Source: Streptomyces nojiriensis (GTDB lineage Bacteria > Actinomycetota > Actinomycetes > Streptomycetales > Streptomycetaceae). From it: DNA of 64,000 bases. The DNA is taken from positions 7,935,501 to 7,999,500 of the forward strand of contig NZ_CP071139.1 in NCBI RefSeq assembly GCF_017639205.1, read 5' to 3'. The notes below the pieces were generated by a model that did not search any database, was not told the origin of the DNA, and saw nothing but the letters and a program-made list of their open reading frames with translations. Shown here piece by piece: positions 63,801-64,000 of this stretch. A program made the position numbers and the translations under genes. Position 1 is the first letter of the stretch, and each line of letters begins with the position of its first letter.

Positions 63801-64000
63801 CGATGTGGCGCTCTCCCTGGCCACCACGCGGGCCGTCTTCGACCACCGCGCGGTGGTCGTGGCCGGTGACCGGCAGCAGCTGCTGCGCGGTCTGACCGCG
63901 CTGGAGGACGGGGCCGCGGCCGCCGGAGTGACGCGCGGCGCCGTGAGCACCGGGAAGACGGCGTTCGTCTTCCCCGGTCAGGGCTCGCAGTGGGTCGGCA
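51832..64000 (+). CDS. Type I modular PKS subunit, N-terminal part (two DH-KR modules, then KS-AT cut by window end)
   Basis: The reading frame is open from ATG 51832 to the window edge (4056 codons), so the C-terminus is not seen. The docking helix (FLKRVTADLHETRRRL) precedes W11 (about 51934-57150) and W12 (about 57202-62310), both KS-AT-DH-KR-ACP with malonyl-type GHSIGE/HAFH ATs, intact HxxxGxxxxP DHs and B-type LDD KRs. W13 follows with a complete KS (about 62380-63658) and the start of an AT. The last visible residues, FVFPGQGSQWVG, match the two methylmalonyl ATs of gene 3 rather than the malonyl ATs (LFTGQGSQR), so a methyl branch is predicted. The start is supported by AAGGGA at 51819-51824, 7 nt upstream, and by alignment of the docking helix. 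The gap to gene 4 is bridged by a 24-codon mini-ORF that overlaps this start by ATGA. W12 and W13 KSs share a near-identical 635-bp DNA tract. Confidence 0.97.
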   Translation, partial: MNEEKLRYFLKRVTADLHETRRRLQEVESEEQEPIAIIGMSCRYPGDVESPEDLWRLVSEETDAISPFPTDRGWDTGQLFDADPDGRGTSYVQEGGFLHSANRFEPEFFGISPREAVAMDPQQRLLLETSWEAFERAGIDPTSVRGSRTGVFTGVMYHDYASRLRAVPPEVEGYLGTGGSSSIASGRVSYTFGLEGPALTVDTACSSSLVTLHLAMQALRKGECSLALAGGVTVMPTPGTFTEFSKQRGLSFDGRCKSFADAADGTGWGEGAGMLLVERLSDAQRNGHRVLAVVRGSAVNQDGASNGLTAPNGPSQQRVIRQALADARLTGADIDVVEAHGTGTTLGDPIEAQALLATYGREHTEDRPLWLGSVKSNIGHTQAAAGVAGVIKMVMAIRNGRIPKTLHVDAPSTKVDWSAGAVSLLDRTVEWPETGRPRRAAVSSFGISGTNAHTIIEQAPVAAPAESAGPADSTEPADSATGIDTATEEPGGQEARRRTVVPPVVPWLVSARTEEALRAQAERLLTHLRAHPDQRAQDVSHTLATGRAALEHRAVVVAGDREQALAHLAALAAGDTATAQVVRGVAGARGKTAFLFTGQGSQRLGMGRELHEAYPVFADALDAVCAQLDPHLELPLKDVLFGDDAALLDETRFTQPALFAVEVALFRLFESWGVKPDFLSGHSIGEIAAAHVAGVLSLEDACALVAARGRLMQALPAGGVMIAVQASEDEVLPLLTDRVSIAAVNGPRSVVIAGDEDAAVAVAEAFPDRKAKRLTVSHAFHSPHMDGMLDAFRRVVEGLTFEAPRIPVVSNLTGALVSDEMASAEFWVRHVRETVRFLDGVRALQAAGVTTYVELGPAGVLSAMAQSCLTDGTGPVAFVPALRKGRSEAATITTALAEVHVRGIAVDWHAFHSGTGAEQVDLPTYAFQREHYWLDAGSLGGDVTTVGLRSADHPLLGASVSLADADGLLLTGRLSLTTHPWLGDHRVMGSVLLPGTAFVELALRAGEQVGCDLVDDLTLAAPLVLPEEGGVELQISVAAPDASGRRSVVFHSRDDRAAYDEPWIRNATALLAEGAGDTPGFDLTEWPPAGAEAVPVEGLYEGLSDSGFGYGPAFQGLRAAWRRGEDVFAEVSLDGETEPGAESFTIHPALLDAVLHGIGLGALVEDTGQGRLPFSWSGVVVHSVGADSVRVRLSRAGRDAVRLEIADAEGVPVASVDSLALRAFSPEQFGRQAGGHGDSLYHVAWSEVASGEPSGDWLMLGEGPQVFADLAGLAVAVAEGGEIPAALVVPCVEAAAEDLAGAVHAQTGHVLTLLKECLSDRRFARSRLVFLTRGAVAAVPGEGVSDLVHAAVWGLVRSAQSENPGRFVLVDVDAEGDVEAGLSAALASGESELAVRGGALLAPKLARAALAADTAAGWATEGTVLVTGASGSLGGLFARHLVTEHGVRRLLLVSRRGEAAELSAELAGLGAEVSWAACDVADREALAAVLAGIPAEHPLTGVVHTAGVLDDGVVGSLTAERLSAVLRPKVDAAWNLHELTRDLDLSAFVLFSSAAGVFGGAGQANYAAGNTFLDALAAHRRAQGLTATSLAWGLWAEIGGMGGDLADGDRDRMNRGGVGALTPETGLALFDAACAAGQPLLVPVKLDMAALRAAASGGMLPPLLSGLVRMPARRAARGAGGAFARQLAALPKDQQAGAVLGLVRGQVAAVLGFAGPEAVDPARSFNEVGFDSLTAVELRNRLGAATGVRLPATLVFDYPTPTVLADYLHAELLGGQEADAAPTAVAVHDDEPIAIVSMACRFPGDVRSPEDLWRLVRDGRDAISNMPADRGWDLEGLFDADPDRQGTSYSTAGGFLHDAHHFDPTFFGISPREALATDPQQRLLLETSWEAFERAGIDPASMRGSRTGVFAGVMYNDYGTLLHRAPEGLEGYMGTSSSGSVASGRVSYTFGLEGPAVTVDTACSSSLVTLHLAVQALRNGECDMALAGGVTVMATPGTFIAFSRQRGLATDGRCKPFAAAADGTAWGEGVGMLLVERLSDARAKGHPVLAVVRGSAINQDGASNGLTAPNGPSQQRVIRQALANAGLASADVDVVEAHGTGTTLGDPIEAQALLATYGQDRPEDRPLLLGSIKSNMGHTQAAAGVAGIIKMVQAMRHGTVPKTLHVDEPSPHVDWSEGAVELLTEPVAWPETGRPRRAAISSFGISGTNAHTIIEQAPDEAAVAVAETGTGPVLPYVLSAKSADALSAQAARLRTHLQDTPEAGAADMAYSLATRRAAFAHRAVVVAGAREGLLGALAALADGDVSAAGITSGTVGAAGAGKLAFLFTGQGSQRPGMGRELYEAHPVFAAALDAVCERIRLPLGKALFGTDAELLDRTEFTQPALFALEVALFRLLESWGVKPDFLSGHSIGEIAAAHVAGVLALDDACTLVAARGRLMQALPGGGVMIALEASEDEVLPLLTDRVSIAAINGPRSVVVAGDEHAATAVLEAFPDRKSKRLSVSHAFHSPHMDGMLEDFRQVVEGLTFAAPRIPVVSNLTGALVTDEMGSADFWVRHVREAVRFLDGVRALEAAGVTTYLELGPDGVLCAMAQACLTDDTRGAAFAPALRKERPETAALTAAVAEAHAHGAPVDWESYFAGTGARSIDLPTYAFQHERYWIDLPVGSSADATAAGLRPADHPLLGASVMLADADGLLLTGRLSVATHPWLADHVVMGAVTLPGTAFVELALRAGEQVGCDLVEELTLAAPLVLSEDGAVELQIAVGAPDEAGRRPLAFHSRDGLAADNALWLRNATATLAIGAQEPPVFDLAAWPPAGAEPVDVDELYDGFAESGFGYGPVFQGLRAAWRKGDEVFAEVGLGDEQGPDADQFTIHPALLDSVLHAIGLGSLVEDTGQPRLPFSWSGVAVHSTGADTLRVRLSRAGREAVRLEIADAEGVPVASVDSLALRAFSPEQLGRQVGGHGDALFRVEWPELMPSDALFGDWVMRDAADARVLDDLDAVPGALVLSCREPAGTDVADAVHAEAGRVLTLLQRWLSDDRFADARLAFLTRGAVTVAPGDGPADLVHASVWGLVRSAQSENPGRIVLVDVDADGDVEHALSAALASGESEVAVRGGVLLVPRLARASVAGSDPEWAAGGTVLVTGASGSLGGLFARHLVTEHGVRRLLLVSRRGDAAEGAADLSAELAGLGAEVSWAACDVADRDALAAVLSAIPAEHPLTAVVHTAGVLDDGVVGSLTAERLSAVLRPKVDAAWNLHELTAGLDLAAFVLFSSAAGVFGGAGQANYAAGNTFLDALAAHRQAQGLAATSLAWGLWDEAGGMGDTLDADDVSRMGRGGVIALTAAEGVALFDSACASGQALLVPVRLDLAALRAAARGGLLPPLLSGLVRMPSRRAARGGTAAGGAFARKLAALPQDQRPGALLELVRGQVAAVLGFAGPEAVDPARSFSEVGFDSLTAVELRNRLAAATGVRLPATLVFDYPNPAVLAEYLHAELLGGQGADVATVAASVHDDEPIAIVAMACRFPGDVRSPEDLWRLVADGRDAISAMPDDRGWDLAGILDPGQPGADYSPTGGFLHDAHHFDPTFFGISPREALATDPQQRLLLETSWEAFERAGIDPASMRGSRTGVFAGVMYNDYGTLLHRAPEGLEGYMGTSSSGSVASGRVSYTFGLEGPAVTVDTACSSSLVTLHLAVQALRNGECDMALAGGVTVMATPGTFIAFSIQRGLASDGRCKPFAAAADGTAWGEGVGMLLVERLSDARAKGHPVLAVVRGSAINQDGASNGLTAPNGPSQQRVIRQALANAGLSAAEVDAVEAHGTGTTLGDPIEAQALLATYGQEHTDEQPLWLGSIKSNVGHTQAAAGVAGVIKMVQAIRHGVLPKSLHVDEPTPHVDWSAGAVSLLESATPWPETGRPRRAAVSSFGIGGTNAHTIIEQAPDEAAVTAAETGTVPVLPYVLSAKSADAMRGQAARLRTHLEGEAGLRSADVALSLATTRAVFDHRAVVVAGDRQQLLRGLTALEDGAAAAGVTRGAVSTGKTAFVFPGQGSQWVG
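51934..57150 (+). other. PKS module W11: KS-AT(malonyl)-DH-KR-ACP
   Basis: KS about 51934-53210 (Cys 52444-52446, MYHDY type). AT about 53340-54640 (GHSIGE Ser 53878-53880). DH about 54688-55540 (His 54784-54786; second motif LLDAVLH). KR about 55545-56640 (TGASGSLG, LDD, Tyr 56527-56529). ACP Ser 57025-57027. The catalytic KR DNA is nearly identical to that of W3. Predicted output is a double bond. Confidence 0.93.
56114..56533 (+). repeat. KR tract of W11, nearly identical to the W3 KR
   Basis: Partner of 12841-13260. It covers the Rossmann motif, LDD region and catalytic Ser-Tyr segment. Confidence 0.8.
57202..62310 (+). other. PKS module W12: KS-AT(malonyl)-DH-KR-ACP
   Basis: KS about 57202-58480 (Cys 57718-57720) has MYNDY rather than MYHDY. 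AT about 58530-59815 (GHSIGE Ser 59059-59061). DH about 59872-60720 (His 59968-59970, HVVMGAVTLP). KR about 60730-61790 (TGASGSLG, LDD, Tyr 61696-61698). ACP Ser 62203-62205. Predicted output is the fourth double bond of the second polyene. Confidence 0.93.
57391..58025 (+). repeat. KS tract of W12, nearly identical to the W13 KS
   Basis: Matches 62563-63197 (offset 5172) with scattered single-base differences. It includes the active-site Cys and the unusual MYNDY segment. Confidence 0.8.
62380..64000 (+). other. PKS module W13 (partial): KS and start of a probable methylmalonyl AT
   Basis: KS about 62380-63658 (Cys 62890-62892, MYNDY/DTACSSS). The KS reads FSIQRGL where its siblings have FSRQRGL or FSKQRGL. 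After the KS-AT linker the AT begins; the window ends inside its first motif, FVFPGQGSQWVG (63964-63999), identical to the start of the two GHSQGE/YASH ATs of gene 3. Extender prediction (methylmalonyl) rests on that short similarity only. Reductive domains are beyond the edge. Confidence 0.8.
62563..63197 (+). repeat. KS tract of W13, nearly identical to the W12 KS
   Basis: Partner of 57391-58025. The Arg-to-Ile change in FSIQRGL lies inside this copy only. Confidence 0.8.

Overview
The window is 64 kb of very GC-rich DNA with strong G/C bias at third codon positions, read on the + strand from end to end. The codon style and protein families fit an actinomycete, most likely Streptomyces (an inference from composition and family only). 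It is filled by five consecutive genes for giant type I modular polyketide synthase (PKS) subunits. They are separated by gaps of only 49 to about 93 nt, so they probably form one operon. No loading module, thioesterase, tailoring, transport, regulatory, RNA or mobile-element gene is visible, so this is the interior of a larger cluster.

Layout, with modules numbered W1-W13 within the window. Gene 1 (<1-3229) is the end of one subunit: AT tail-DH-KR-ACP (W1). Gene 2 (3279-19523) has three KS-AT-DH-KR-ACP modules (W2-W4). Gene 3 (19617-29234) has two KS-AT-KR-ACP modules (W5-W6), the only complete methylmalonyl-type AT modules seen. Gene 4 (29298-51764) has four modules: DH-KR, DH-ER-KR, DH-KR, DH-KR (W7-W10). 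Gene 5 (51832->64000) has two DH-KR modules (W11-W12), then a KS and the first residues of an AT (W13), and is cut by the window edge. Every internal junction carries a C-terminal helical docking region and an N-terminal coiled-coil docking helix.

If the subunits act in gene order, extender units are malonyl in W2-W4, methylmalonyl in W5-W6, malonyl in W7-W12 and probably methylmalonyl in W13. The predicted backbone is: conjugated tetraene (W1-W4); two hydroxyl/methyl propionate units (W5-W6); one alkene (W7); one saturated pair (W8); second tetraene (W9-W12); then a methyl-bearing unit. The stretch from the propionate pair through alkene, saturated pair and polyene recalls the start of nystatin-type assembly lines. 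Here it lies inside a longer chain that already carries a polyene, so the product is probably a very large linear or macrocyclic polyene. The actual product is not recognised.

Points for a second look: KS signatures that track the chemistry of the preceding module; two KRs lacking the usual catalytic Ser; a probable epimerising KR; two docking-domain classes; long near-identical tracts between modules; a GC hairpin between genes 2 and 3; and a 24-codon mini-ORF joining genes 4 and 5 by ATGA overlaps at both ends.
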